From Pandoraea communis (GTDB lineage Bacteria > Pseudomonadota > Gammaproteobacteria > Burkholderiales > Burkholderiaceae), in contig NZ_CABPSJ010000005.1 of NCBI RefSeq assembly GCF_902459745.1, forward strand, positions 370,209 to 434,208: DNA of 64,000 bases, written 5' to 3'. The first letter of the stretch is position 1; the number at the start of each line of letters is the position of its first letter. The notes under the pieces were generated by a model. The model saw only the letters and a program-made list of their open reading frames with translations, ran no database searches and was not told where the DNA came from. The translations under genes and the position numbers were made by a program. Below are positions 36,823 through 46,100 of this stretch, in pieces.

Positions 36823-38277
36823 ATGACTTCACCCAACCCGGCCGCGTGGCGGCAGAAAGCGATGCTCCTTGTGGTGTCCATCGGCTTCTTCATGCAGACG
36901 CTGGACTCGACGATCGTCAATACGGCGCTGCCAGCCATGGCGCGCGATCTCGGTCAATCGCCGTTGCACATGCAGGCGGTGGTCATCGCCTATGCGCTGA
37001 CCATGGCCGTGACGATTCCGTTATCGGGGTGGCTGGCGGACCGCCTGGGCACGCGTGTGGTTTTCTCCAGTGCATTGACGATCTTCTCCATCGGCTCTGC
37101 AATGTGCGCCTATTCCGGCACGCTCGAGGCGCTGGTCTGGTGGCGCGTGGTGCAGGGATTCGGCGGAGCGATGCTGCTGCCGGTGGGACGGCTGGCGGTG
37201 TTGCGCACCTTCCCGCGCGAGCAATTCTTGCAGGCGCTCGCATTCGTTGCGGTGCCGGGAATGATCGGTCCATTGATCGGGCCGACGCTGGGCGGGTGGC
37301 TTGTCAAGGTGGCGTCGTGGCATTGGGTGTTCCTGATCAACGTGCCGGTTGGGGTGGCGGGGTGCGTGGCGGCGCACTTCTTTCTGGTTAACGCGCGCGC
37401 CCCGCACCAGACGCCGTTCGACCTCAAGGGCTATCTGTTGCTCTGCGTCGGTATGGTGGCGACCTCGCTGGCGCTCGACCGGCGTGCCGACATGGCGGGC
37501 GCGCACGCCCTCATGCTGGTGTTGCTGGTGGTGGGGTTTGCCGGCTTTGTCGCCTACGGGCTATACGCGAACCGAGCGCCGCAGCCGTTGTTTTCGCTGG
37601 CGATGTTTCGCGTGCACACGTTCAGCGTCGGGTTGCTGGGCAACCTCTTTGCGCGAATCGGCATCGCGGCGGTGCCCTATCTCGTGCCGCTGCTGCTGCA
37701 AGTGAGCCTTGGCTATACGGCCTTCGAAGCGGGGCTGCTGATGCTGCCGATCACGATCACGGGCATTTTCGCCAAGAGTCTCGCGACACATCTGGTCATG
37801 CGTTACGGCTATCGGCCGGTGCTGGTGTGGAACACGATCCTTGCCGGATGCGTGATGGCGAGCTTCGCCGCCGTCACCCCCAACTATCCGATGCCATTGT
37901 TGATCATCCAGTTGGGGATTCTCGGCGGCATCAATTCGATACAGTTCACGGCCATGAACACGCTGACGCTCAAGGACCTGACTCCGGACGATGCCAGCGG
38001 TGGCAACAGCCTGTTCTCGCTCGTGCAGATGCTGGCAATGAGCTTTGGTCTGACCGTGGGCGGTGCGCTTCTGGTGACGTTTACCGGGGCGTTCGGCGCG
38101 AGTGAGGGCGTTGGGGCGCTGCCCGCATTCCGGTCGACGTTCGCGTGCGTCGGCGTGATCACCTGTTGTTCTGCATGGATCTTCGCGCAGTTGACCGATC
38201 GTGAGCAGATGGCCGATGGCGACGGCGACACGCAGGCACAGGCCGTGACGGCTACGCCTGCGCCGCCGACAAATTAG
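36823..38277 (+). CDS. DHA2-family MFS multidrug transporter (MdtD-like)
   Basis: 484 residues from ATG 36823 (MTSPNPAAWRQKAM); GTG 36790 is an in-frame alternative. 14-helix DHA2 pattern: SIGFFMQTLDSTIVNTALPA with LQAVVIAYALTMAVTIPLSG-like segment, GWLADRLGTRVVF, WWRVVQGFGGAMLLPVGRLA (motif C region), and FVAVPGMIGPLIGPTLGGWL (about 148-167). Close to E. coli MdtD/YegB by these motifs. It probably exports drugs or metabolites using the proton gradient. It is convergent with the LysR gene 41 bases away and might be unrelated to it. Confidence 0.9.
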   Translation: MTSPNPAAWRQKAMLLVVSIGFFMQTLDSTIVNTALPAMARDLGQSPLHMQAVVIAYALTMAVTIPLSGWLADRLGTRVVFSSALTIFSIGSAMCAYSGTLEALVWWRVVQGFGGAMLLPVGRLAVLRTFPREQFLQALAFVAVPGMIGPLIGPTLGGWLVKVASWHWVFLINVPVGVAGCVAAHFFLVNARAPHQTPFDLKGYLLLCVGMVATSLALDRRADMAGAHALMLVLLVVGFAGFVAYGLYANRAPQPLFSLAMFRVHTFSVGLLGNLFARIGIAAVPYLVPLLLQVSLGYTAFEAGLLMLPITITGIFAKSLATHLVMRYGYRPVLVWNTILAGCVMASFAAVTPNYPMPLLIIQLGILGGINSIQFTAMNTLTLKDLTPDDASGGNSLFSLVQMLAMSFGLTVGGALLVTFTGAFGASEGVGALPAFRSTFACVGVITCCSAWIFAQLTDREQMADGDGDTQAQAVTATPAPPTN

Positions 38278-38318
38278 CCGCGACGAATCGAGATGACCAT
38301 GGGGGACGCTTAGGCCCT

Positions 38319-39245
38319 TCAGCCCCTTGAAGTAAAGGGTTTGTCGAGAATTTCAGGTGCGCGAATGGCATCGATCAGCAGGCCGAGGAAGGCTTCGACG
38401 GGGGCAGGCAGGGTGCGACCGGCCATCGTCTGCACTTGCAGTGAGCGCTGATGCAGTGCCGGATTCCGAATGGGAATGGCGACGAGCCCTTCGGGCGCGA
38501 GACGACTGCGCACCGTGAGCAGACCTGTGAGTGTCACCGCATTGCCTGAGCGCACGAAGCTGTGCAATGCGGCGTGATAGTTGCTCACGAACACCGGTTC
38601 GAACAACAGGCCTTCGAGCGTGCAGCAAAGGTCGAACATCTGCCGGATGGTCACGCCGGCGTTCGACAGTGCCAGCGGATACGGCAGCAGGTCGGCCAGC
38701 GCGACATCGCGCCGTTTGGCGAGCGGGTGGCGCTTGGCCATCAGGGCATAGATCGGCGCTGGCTGCGAGTGCACGACCTGCACCCCTTTTTCAGGGGCGA
38801 CGCTGAAACATACGGCGATGTCGGCCTCGCCATCTCGCACCCGGACGGTGGCTTCGAACGGCGAGACGACGTCGAGCAGGAAGTGTGCGCCGGGATACGT
38901 TTCGCGAAAGCGCGCAAAGACTTGTGGCAGGAAATCCCGCGCCACCCCCTCGGCGCTGGCGACGCGAATCGTCGCGCGTCCCACTTCCGCGAGTCCTCGG
39001 ATTTCCGAGGTGACACGCTCAGCATCGAGCAGCACGCGACGCGCATGATCGGCGAGCAACTCACCGGCTTCGCTTAACACCATGCCACGTGGCCGGCGTT
39101 CGAACAGCGGCGTGCCCAGATCCTCCTCGAGCTTTGCGATCTGACGGCTCAGGGCCGAGACGGCCACATGCAGGCGCTCAGAGGCGCGACTGAGCGAGCC
39201 CGTACGGGCGACTTCGAGAAAGTAACGCAGCGCGTGAGTTTGCAT
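38319..39245 (-). CDS. LysR family transcriptional regulator
   Basis: 308 residues from ATG 39245 (MQTHALRYFLEVARTGSLSR); the frame open to 39359 lacks family similarity. The N-terminal helix-turn-helix is ASERLHVAVSALSRQIAKLE (about 20-39) followed by LGTPLFERRPRGMVLSEAGE. The substrate domain follows (VRVRDGEADIAVCFS; LALSNAGVTIRQMFD; SGNAVTLTGLLTVRSRL). It is divergent from the M20 peptidase/MHS transporter operon over 229 bases, the standard layout for a LysR activator of that operon, with its inducer likely the transported substrate. Confidence 0.92.
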   Translation of the reverse strand: MQTHALRYFLEVARTGSLSRASERLHVAVSALSRQIAKLEEDLGTPLFERRPRGMVLSEAGELLADHARRVLLDAERVTSEIRGLAEVGRATIRVASAEGVARDFLPQVFARFRETYPGAHFLLDVVSPFEATVRVRDGEADIAVCFSVAPEKGVQVVHSQPAPIYALMAKRHPLAKRRDVALADLLPYPLALSNAGVTIRQMFDLCCTLEGLLFEPVFVSNYHAALHSFVRSGNAVTLTGLLTVRSRLAPEGLVAIPIRNPALHQRSLQVQTMAGRTLPAPVEAFLGLLIDAIRAPEILDKPFTSRG

Positions 39246-39474
39246 GGGCGAGAGACAGAATGACGAACGCGGAATAGCGCGATCGATCGTGAGTGTAACT
39301 TCGATTTTCGCTTTGCCGAAACGGCAAAGAAACCTTCGAAATATTGTCATTGTTGTCAAAAATACCCGCTCCTAGAATGGCCTGAACGGTTGTGCCGCAG
39401 CGTGCTGCCGACACGCGTCGCAGTGATGTGCGAGACAGGCCGCCGTGCTCTCACAAGCCATCTGGAGACAAGCA

Positions 39475-40872
39475 GTGACACGTAGCGCAGCGATTTCCCA
39501 AGCCACCGCCCAATACGACTCGGGCGCGTTCCTCGATGTTCTTAACCGTCGCGTCGCCTACAAGACCGAGAGTCAGGAGGCGGATAGCGGTGACGTTTTG
39601 CACGCTTACCTCTCCGATGAAATGACGCCCGCGCTCGCGGCGCTTGGCTTCACGTCGCGCATCGTGCCCAATCCGGTGCCGGGCGGCGGGCCATTCCTGA
39701 TCGCGCAGCGTCACGAAAGCGACGACGCGCCCACGGTGCTCACCTACGGACACGGCGACGTGGTGCGAGGCTATGACGCGCAATGGCGCGACGGCCTGAA
39801 GCCGTGGGAGATCGTGGTGGAGGGAGATCGCTGGTACGGACGCGGCACCGCCGACAACAAGGGCCAGCACACGATCAATCTGGCGGCGCTGGCGGAGGTA
39901 TTGGCTTCGCGCGGCGGCAAGCTCGGATACAACGTGAAGATGATCGTGGAGATGGGCGAAGAGATGGGCTCGCCTGGGCTGCACGCGATCTGCGAGCAAT
40001 TGCGCGACGAGTTGCGAGCCGACGTGCTGATTGCCTCCGACGGGCCGCGGTTGACGGCGGAGCGTCCCACGGTATTCCTCGGTTCGCGGGGGCTGGTCAA
40101 TTTCAAACTCAGCCTGAACTTGCGCGATGGTGGTCATCACTCGGGCAACTGGGGCGGGCTGTTACGCAATCCTGGGGTGGTGCTGGCGAACGCGATTGCA
40201 TCGATCGTCGACGGCAACGGGAAGATTCTCGTGGAGGGGCTGCGTCCGCCCGAGCTGCCGGTGTCGGTGCGTCGTGCGCTCGCCGGGCTGGAGGTTGGCG
40301 GTGGGCCGAACGATCCCGAGGTCGACGTCGACTATGGCGAGCCTGGGCTGACGCCGACCGAGCGCGTGATCGGCTGGAACAACATTGAGGTATTGGCGTT
40401 CAAGACAGGTAATCCTGAGAAGCCCGTCAACGCGATTCCCCCATATGCCTATGCGCACATGCAGATCCGCTTCGTTGTGGGCACCGACTGGGAGCGGCTG
40501 GGAGAGATGTTGCGCGCGCATCTGGACGCGCACGGTTTCCCGATGGTCGAGGTCGAGGTGGAGCGCGGTGTGATGGCCACGCGTCTCGACCCGGATGACC
40601 CGTGGGTGCTGTGGGCGCTGGCATCGATGCGTGAGACGACCGGCAAGGCGCCGGTGCTGCTGCCGAATCTCGGCGGCACGCTCCCGAACGATGTGTTCGC
40701 CGATGTGCTCGGCCTGCCGACACTGTGGGTGCCGCACTCGTACCCGGCGTGTTCGCAGCACGCGCCGGACGAGCATCTGCTTGGATCCGTCGCGCGCGAA
40801 GCGTTGCAGATCATGGCGGGTCTGTTCTGGGATCTGGGGAATGTGGACCTGAAAGAGGGGAAGCCGCGATGA
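39475..40872 (+). CDS. M20 family metallopeptidase/amidohydrolase
   Basis: 465 residues from GTG 39475, preferred because GGAG (39463-39466) lies 8 bases before it; ATG at 39445 in frame has no such site. Di-zinc M20 motifs: VLTYGHGDVVRGYD (about 80-93), WYGRGTADNKGQHTINL (about 121-137, bridging Asp), VEMGEEMGSPGLHA (about 160-173, catalytic Glu pair) and the final NLGGTLPNDVFADVLGLPTL. Probable role is cleavage of a peptide, N-carbamoyl or N-acyl amino acid. The stop overlaps the start of an MHS transporter (ATGA), so import and hydrolysis of one substrate are coupled. Confidence 0.9.
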   Translation: MTRSAAISQATAQYDSGAFLDVLNRRVAYKTESQEADSGDVLHAYLSDEMTPALAALGFTSRIVPNPVPGGGPFLIAQRHESDDAPTVLTYGHGDVVRGYDAQWRDGLKPWEIVVEGDRWYGRGTADNKGQHTINLAALAEVLASRGGKLGYNVKMIVEMGEEMGSPGLHAICEQLRDELRADVLIASDGPRLTAERPTVFLGSRGLVNFKLSLNLRDGGHHSGNWGGLLRNPGVVLANAIASIVDGNGKILVEGLRPPELPVSVRRALAGLEVGGGPNDPEVDVDYGEPGLTPTERVIGWNNIEVLAFKTGNPEKPVNAIPPYAYAHMQIRFVVGTDWERLGEMLRAHLDAHGFPMVEVEVERGVMATRLDPDDPWVLWALASMRETTGKAPVLLPNLGGTLPNDVFADVLGLPTLWVPHSYPACSQHAPDEHLLGSVAREALQIMAGLFWDLGNVDLKEGKPR

Positions 40873-42224
40873 ACAGCACCGTTGCCGCCACCGGGGCGGA
40901 TCATGCGAGCGGCGCGTCCAGCGCCGGTAAGGAGGGCGCACGTACGGACGTGCCCGTCTACAAACTGATCGTCGCGACGTCCATCGGTAACGCGCTCGAA
41001 TGGTACGACCTGATCGTCTACGGCTATTTTGCCGTGACGATTTCGAAGCTGTTCTTCCCCGCGCACGACGAGACTGTGTCGCTGCTGATGGCGCTGGGCA
41101 CGTTTGCGCTGTCGTATCTTGCGCGTCCTCTGGGGGCCTTCGTGCTGGGCGCGTATGCGGATCGTCGTGGGCGCCGCGCCTCGCTGATGTTGTCGATTGC
41201 GATGATGACGGTGGGCACCGGGCTGATCGCGTTCATGCCGACGTATGCGGTGATCGGCGTATGGGCGCCGATTGGCATTTTCCTGTCGCGGCTGATGCAG
41301 GGGTTCTCGGCGGGCGGAGAGTTCGGTAGCTCGACGGCGTTCCTTGTCGAGCACGTGCCGAACCGGCCGGGCTTCATGTCGAGCTGGCAGTTCGCGAGTC
41401 AGGGAGCGAGCACGCTGCTGGCGTCGGCGTTCGGGGCGGTACTCACGGGTGCGTTGACGCAGCCGCAACTCGAGTCATGGGGGTGGCGTATTCCGTTCCT
41501 GTTCGGGATGCTGGTGGGGCCGATCGGGCTTTACATCCGGAAGTACATGGACGAGACGCCTGCGTTCGAGCACGACGTCGCGCGTAAGAACGCCGCGCGC
41601 ACGGCTGACGGTGACGCGGGCAAATCGCCGGTATGGGAAGTGTTGGCGACGCAGAAGGCGCGTTTGCTGGTGTCCATCGGTGCGCTGGTGCTGACGACGA
41701 CGGCGAACTACATGATCTTGTACATGCCCACGTATGCGACGAAGCAGCTTGGCTTGCCGCCGTCACAAGGCTTCATTGCGACGCTGGTGACGGGCTTCGT
41801 CATCATGACGCTGACGCCGTTCGTCGGTCATTGGTCGGACAAGATCGGGCGTATCCGTATCATGCTGGTGGCGGGGGTGTTGTTCCTGTGCACGGTGTAT
41901 CCGGCGTTTGCGTTCATGAACGCGCATGCGTCGCTGGCGACGATGATGGTCGTGATGCTCTGGGTCGGCATGTTGAAGGCGGTGTACTTTGCGCCGATCC
42001 CCGCACTGATGTCGTCGCTGTTCCCGACGCGCACGCGCGCGACGGGTATGGCGGTCGGCTACAACCTCGGCACGACGATCTTCGGCGGCTTTACTCCGCT
42101 GGCGGTGGCATGGCTGATCGCGGCGTCGGGCAACAAGCTGGCGCCGGGGCTGTATCTGATGGTAGGGGCGGTGATCAGTCTGACGACACTGCTGATCGCG
42201 CGGGTGCGGCTGGGGGCGCGCTGA
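40869..42224 (+). CDS. MFS transporter, metabolite:H+ symporter (MHS) family
   Basis: 451 residues; ATG 40869 overlaps the upstream stop by 4 bases. MHS signature SIGNALEWYDLIVYGYFAVT (about 39-58) and FFPAHDE, then LARPLGAFVLGAYADRRGRR (about 86-105), RLMQGFSAGGEFGSSTAFLV (about 144-163), ESWGWRIPFLFGMLVGPIGL (about 202-221) and YIRKYMDETPAF. Relatives carry citrate, shikimate, 2-oxoglutarate or proline/betaine. Here it most likely imports the substrate of the co-transcribed M20 hydrolase. Confidence 0.92.
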   Translation: MNSTVAATGADHASGASSAGKEGARTDVPVYKLIVATSIGNALEWYDLIVYGYFAVTISKLFFPAHDETVSLLMALGTFALSYLARPLGAFVLGAYADRRGRRASLMLSIAMMTVGTGLIAFMPTYAVIGVWAPIGIFLSRLMQGFSAGGEFGSSTAFLVEHVPNRPGFMSSWQFASQGASTLLASAFGAVLTGALTQPQLESWGWRIPFLFGMLVGPIGLYIRKYMDETPAFEHDVARKNAARTADGDAGKSPVWEVLATQKARLLVSIGALVLTTTANYMILYMPTYATKQLGLPPSQGFIATLVTGFVIMTLTPFVGHWSDKIGRIRIMLVAGVLFLCTVYPAFAFMNAHASLATMMVVMLWVGMLKAVYFAPIPALMSSLFPTRTRATGMAVGYNLGTTIFGGFTPLAVAWLIAASGNKLAPGLYLMVGAVISLTTLLIARVRLGAR

Positions 42225-42628
42225 GGGGAGTGGTTGGTGGGTCGGGGGACCCGAGAGGAGGCGCTCGACGGTGTCGCGTGTGAGGATGGGCACGCGAGGC
42301 TGCCGTGGCGCCGCCTTGTGATGGCGAAGGGGGGGCGTGGCCTTAGTGATGTCGCCGCGGCGTACCGTCGCTGGACGTGGCGGTTGGGGGTGCCGAGTTC
42401 CTTGAGGAAGTGCTCCCGAACCAGCGCCAGGGAGTCGGTATCCGTGCGCGGGTAGCTTTGCTGCAGCGTGGTCGATACCTGGCGGGCGACGTCGGCGAGA
42501 ATCGCGCCCCAGATGGCCTCTTCCGACACCCTCTTCGTTTCCTGATACATCCCGATTTTCATTGAGCGGTACATCGTCTGATCTGCGGTCCAGACGCGCA
42601 GCATCTCCACAGCGTCGTCGTCATGCAT
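42059..42628 (-). pseudogene. DUF5076-like gene with aberrant 3' end
   Basis: From ATG 42628 the first ~85 residues resemble DUF5076 proteins: DDDAVEMLRVWTADQTMYRS (about 3-22), AIWGAILADVARQVSTTLQQ (about 39-58) and LALVREHFLKELGTP (about 67-81). DUF5076 proteins are normally about 100 residues, with unknown function. Here the frame has no stop at the expected place and continues to 42059 as Arg/Ser/Pro-rich sequence that overlaps the 3' end of the MHS transporter gene by 166 bases, so the natural C-terminus seems lost. It sits beside an IS remnant, which may explain the damage. Confidence 0.45.
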
Positions 42629-42630
42629 GA

Positions 42631-42726
42631 TGGAATCGGGGATCGGGCATGTTCTACAACCATCGACGGCCCCATCAGGCGCTGAAGATGAAAACCCCGG
42701 CTGAGGTATTTGCATTAGCCGCTTAA
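42631..42726 (+). mobile_element. IS3-family transposase (OrfB) C-terminal remnant
   Basis: The reading ending at TAA 42724-42726 gives MFYNHRRPHQALKMKTPAEV followed by FALAA, the characteristic C-terminus of IS3-group integrase-type transposases (YN-x-x-RPH-x-ALxxxTP). Only about 30 codons remain and an in-frame stop (42628 area) precedes them. The short sequence after it (42727-42750) may be the old IS end. It abuts the orphan CdiA-tip fragment. Confidence 0.75.
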
Positions 42727-42738
42727 TCTGAGCAGGTT

Positions 42739-42942
42739 TCACTGGGTCACTACACCACCCGCTGTGATACTGGCCGCAGCCGCAGGGGGGGCCGCACTGA
42801 GTGCAGGTGCCCCTCCCATAAAGATTGCCCAATTTTTCGGAAACGCTGTCGTCAGCTGCGGTATCGCGCCTGCCACACCCTCCTTTGCGGACGCTCCAGT
42901 TGTGACAGTGATGATGATTTCAAGTCCTATTATTAGACTCAT
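42739..42942 (-). pseudogene. orphan CdiA toxin-tip fragment
   Basis: A 67-codon minus-strand reading contains PKNWAIFMGGAPALSAAP, which matches LKNWAVLMAAAPSIAGG of the CdiA C-terminal region (about residues 3355-3372), with the same upstream spacing of small residues and a Gly/Ala-rich continuation. It begins inside the end of cdiI and is cut at the IS remnant. This fits a displaced ('orphan') cdiA-CT module, common downstream of CDI loci. It has no ENN motif of its own in what is left. Confidence 0.5.
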
Positions 42943-43171
42943 ATTTCTTAATCTTATCTAGGGCCCATAACCCGACTCCAAGTGTGACGCCGGCCATGGC
43001 TCCGGCCTTTGCGGAGAGAACGAAGTCGGATATGTCAAAGTGAAATACACCTTTATTTATGGCGAAATACGCAGCGACTAAAAGTCTGGTAAAAAATCCT
43101 AATATTGATAGGAAGATTGTCGAATACCAAGTTAGTAGTGCCAATACCATCAACTCACTTCTTTTTTTCAT
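42920..43171 (-). CDS. cdiI: CDI immunity protein, small membrane protein
   Basis: 83 residues from ATG 43171 (MKKRSELMVLALLTWYSTIF), overlapping the end of cdiA by 17 bases. Two hydrophobic segments are visible, about 7-36 and about 55-72 (AMAGVTLGVGLWAL), ending in a charged tail KIKKYESNNRT. Base composition is more AT-rich than the rest of the locus, as is usual for toxin-tip/immunity modules. Position and size say immunity protein; membrane location implies it protects against a toxin tip acting at the inner membrane. No family could be named. Confidence 0.65.
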   Translation of the reverse strand: MKKRSELMVLALLTWYSTIFLSILGFFTRLLVAAYFAINKGVFHFDISDFVLSAKAGAMAGVTLGVGLWALDKIKKYESNNRT

Positions 43172-46100
43172 TGTTAGATCCACTGTTAAATTGGGATTGC
43201 GTTTTTGAAGAAATGAATTCTGAAACGAATGATCCGGTAAGCGAGCCGGCGGTGCCCGAGGCAGTATCGGTAACTAGGCCTGCCGCGGCTTTTGTTATGA
43301 CCTTGCCCGCTTGTGCCCCAATAGCAGCTCCCGACGCGGCTCCAACGGCCGCATTAGTGACATCGTCTCCCTTGATGATTGCCCCCATCGCCGCGCCGCT
43401 AGCACTTGTGGAGACGGTCGCCAGAATGCCTCGCCCTTGCGTTGCCGCTCCGGTCGCGATCGCGATGAGCACATCGACACTACTCATGTCCTTTTCGCCG
43501 TTGAGTGCAGATTGAACTAGGACGTTCGACGTTCCACCTATCGCACCGCCAGCGGCCATGCTGGACACTGTCGCAGTGACACCACCAGCGATAGAGGGCG
43601 CTGCGGCCATGAGAACTGCCCAGTTCTTTAACAACTCCGTCGCTGGCTGGGCCGCGTCAGTGCCCAGCCCTCGCAATAGGTCAGATTGGGCCTGCTGGAT
43701 GTCTTCATCGGACGCCCCATTTTTGGCCATGAACTCGCCCAACGACGCTGACGCGGCTCCAGCCCTCACGATTCCCTGTGGAAGCTGAAACTGGTTGTTT
43801 TCCAATTCCAGTCGCGACGCGACGCTCGCCGCAGTAGCATCGCCACCGGTTCCGGCGGTGATGCCTGCGACGACAGATTCAATCAGGTTCATTCGCGCTT
43901 CCTTCTCGCGTTGAGAGAGGTTTTCGTTACTTGTGTTTGCGACTGCGTTAAGCAAGTTGCCGAGAACCACACTTGCAGCACCGCCCATCGCTCCGGCGCC
44001 GCAAGCGCTCCCGACCGCAGTGGCACCGGCACAACCCACGATGCCGTGCAATGCGGCACGCGCGGATTCGCTCTTGAGGTCGTCCGCGATCTCCTTAACC
44101 TTCTCCACGGCGAGCGTTTGCAAATAGCCGACAGCGGCGCGCTGCAGGAATTCCCCCGTGCCTGCGGTGACGTTCCCACCGGCTGCGGCTGCGATCACGG
44201 TGACGATTTGGCGATATCGCCCGCCAGGTGCCCACTTGGCCGCATCGTCAAGTTGTCGATCCAACTCGGCTACCTTCGCGGGATCAGTCTCCTTCTTGCG
44301 CGCTTCCTTGAGCGCTTCGTATTCCTTAGCCCGATTCCCCACAAACGTGCCCACCTGTCGCTGCAACGTCTGCACGATTTCAAAGCTGGTTTCGATTTGC
44401 TCCTTGTCGAAATTGTTGGCGAGCGCGCCGCTGCCGTCCTTGTCGGAGGACACGTCGCGGTTGACGGCGGCAACCGTTTCTTCTGCCGTCTGACCGGTTC
44501 GCTCGCGTTGGCTGGCCTCGTTGGTGATCTCGATCACCCCCGCGCTGATGCCGCTGCGGGTCGTGCTCGACGCGCTCCCCCCTGCCGCCACCGCAACGGG
44601 CGGTGCGATGCTCACCGGCCCCGTCTTCGGCAACTCGCTCCCGGGCGTGGCGTTCGCGCCGCTCTGTGCGTCTCCCTTTTGATCCGTCCCGACTTTGGCG
44701 TTCTCCCCAAAGCCCTTGCTGAAACCGGCCCCCAGGCTGATGCCAAAGGCGTCGTACTCTGCGTGGTTTTCGATGTCACGCGTCGTCAACGAGCCGGTTT
44801 TCAGACGGTTCCTATTACCGGCAGCGGCTTTATCGGTCGAGGCGATGACGGCGCCCGTCAGATCGGTGTTGCCCTTGACGGTGACGTCGAAGCCGCCGTC
44901 TCCGGCCTTGATCCCTGACTGCTCCGTCACGCTAGCGAAATCGCTGTTGACCTGCTGATGGCTGACGTTGATGCTGCCGGATGCGCCACCAAACCCGACC
45001 GTGACGTCTCCGCCGATCGACTGATCCTTCGATGCGTAGACGCTGGTGTCCTGCAGGCTCTCGATGTTCAGGTCGCCGCCAACGTCGGCAACGACGCGCT
45101 CGCCGGCAATCGTCCCGCCGCGAATATTGGTGTCGCTGCCCGACACAATCTCAGCCACGCCGCCCGCCACGATATGGCTGTTGCGCTGGGTGACGTCCTT
45201 CCCGTCCGCCTTGCCACGCGACGCGCGCGCGTTGGCCGTCACCCCCATCGACATGCCATTCGCGCCCATGGAGATGCCCAGGCCGATGCCGCCGGACACG
45301 CCGGTGGATGTGCGGTGATGTTCCGAGGTGTCCGTGGCCGCGAGGATGTCTAGCGTGCCATCGGACTTGAGCTTGACGTTCCGCCCGGCGGCGATCTCGC
45401 TGCCGCGAATGAGCACCGAGGACTGGTCGCCGTCCCCTGTGGCCGCGATGGTAACGTTGCCGCCCGCACGGACGGCGGAGCCGTTGGACGTCGTGCTGTC
45501 GTTGGTCTCACGGCTGACCTGATGCGATCCGCCGACGGTGACTGAGACGCGGACGTTTGCCGCATCCTTGAGGTTCTTGACGGCATCGGCGGCGTTTTTC
45601 GCCGCGAGTCCGCCTGCCGCGACACCGAGGGCTTTCATGCGGGGGTCCTTGACCTTGCCAACTGCTTTGCCCATCTGGCCGACGGTCTGCGCCGCATCCA
45701 GCAGCGGACTGGAGACCGCAACCGTCAATCCCGCTTGCTTGACTTCCCGCTCATGCAGGCGCTGTTCCGACGCTTGACTCTCCGTAATGGAAACGCGCTT
45801 GCCCGCGATGTCCACATCGCCATCGCGTGCGACGACCGTGCTGCCCTCCTGCCGATAGTCGTTGCCGGCATGAATTGCGACATCGCCACTCACCGAGCCG
45901 ACGACGCTCCCCGTTTGGCTAACCTCATCGCGACGCCGTTTGTCTTTCTCGGATCGACTACCGATGGTGAAGCCCGTGCCACTGCCAAAGAGGCCGGACG
46001 TTGTCTTTTCCGAAGTACTCAGGGAGCTGCCTTGGTCTTCGGTGGACGAAATCGTCACGTTCCGTCGCGCGCCGATGGTCATGTCGCGATCCGCGACGAC

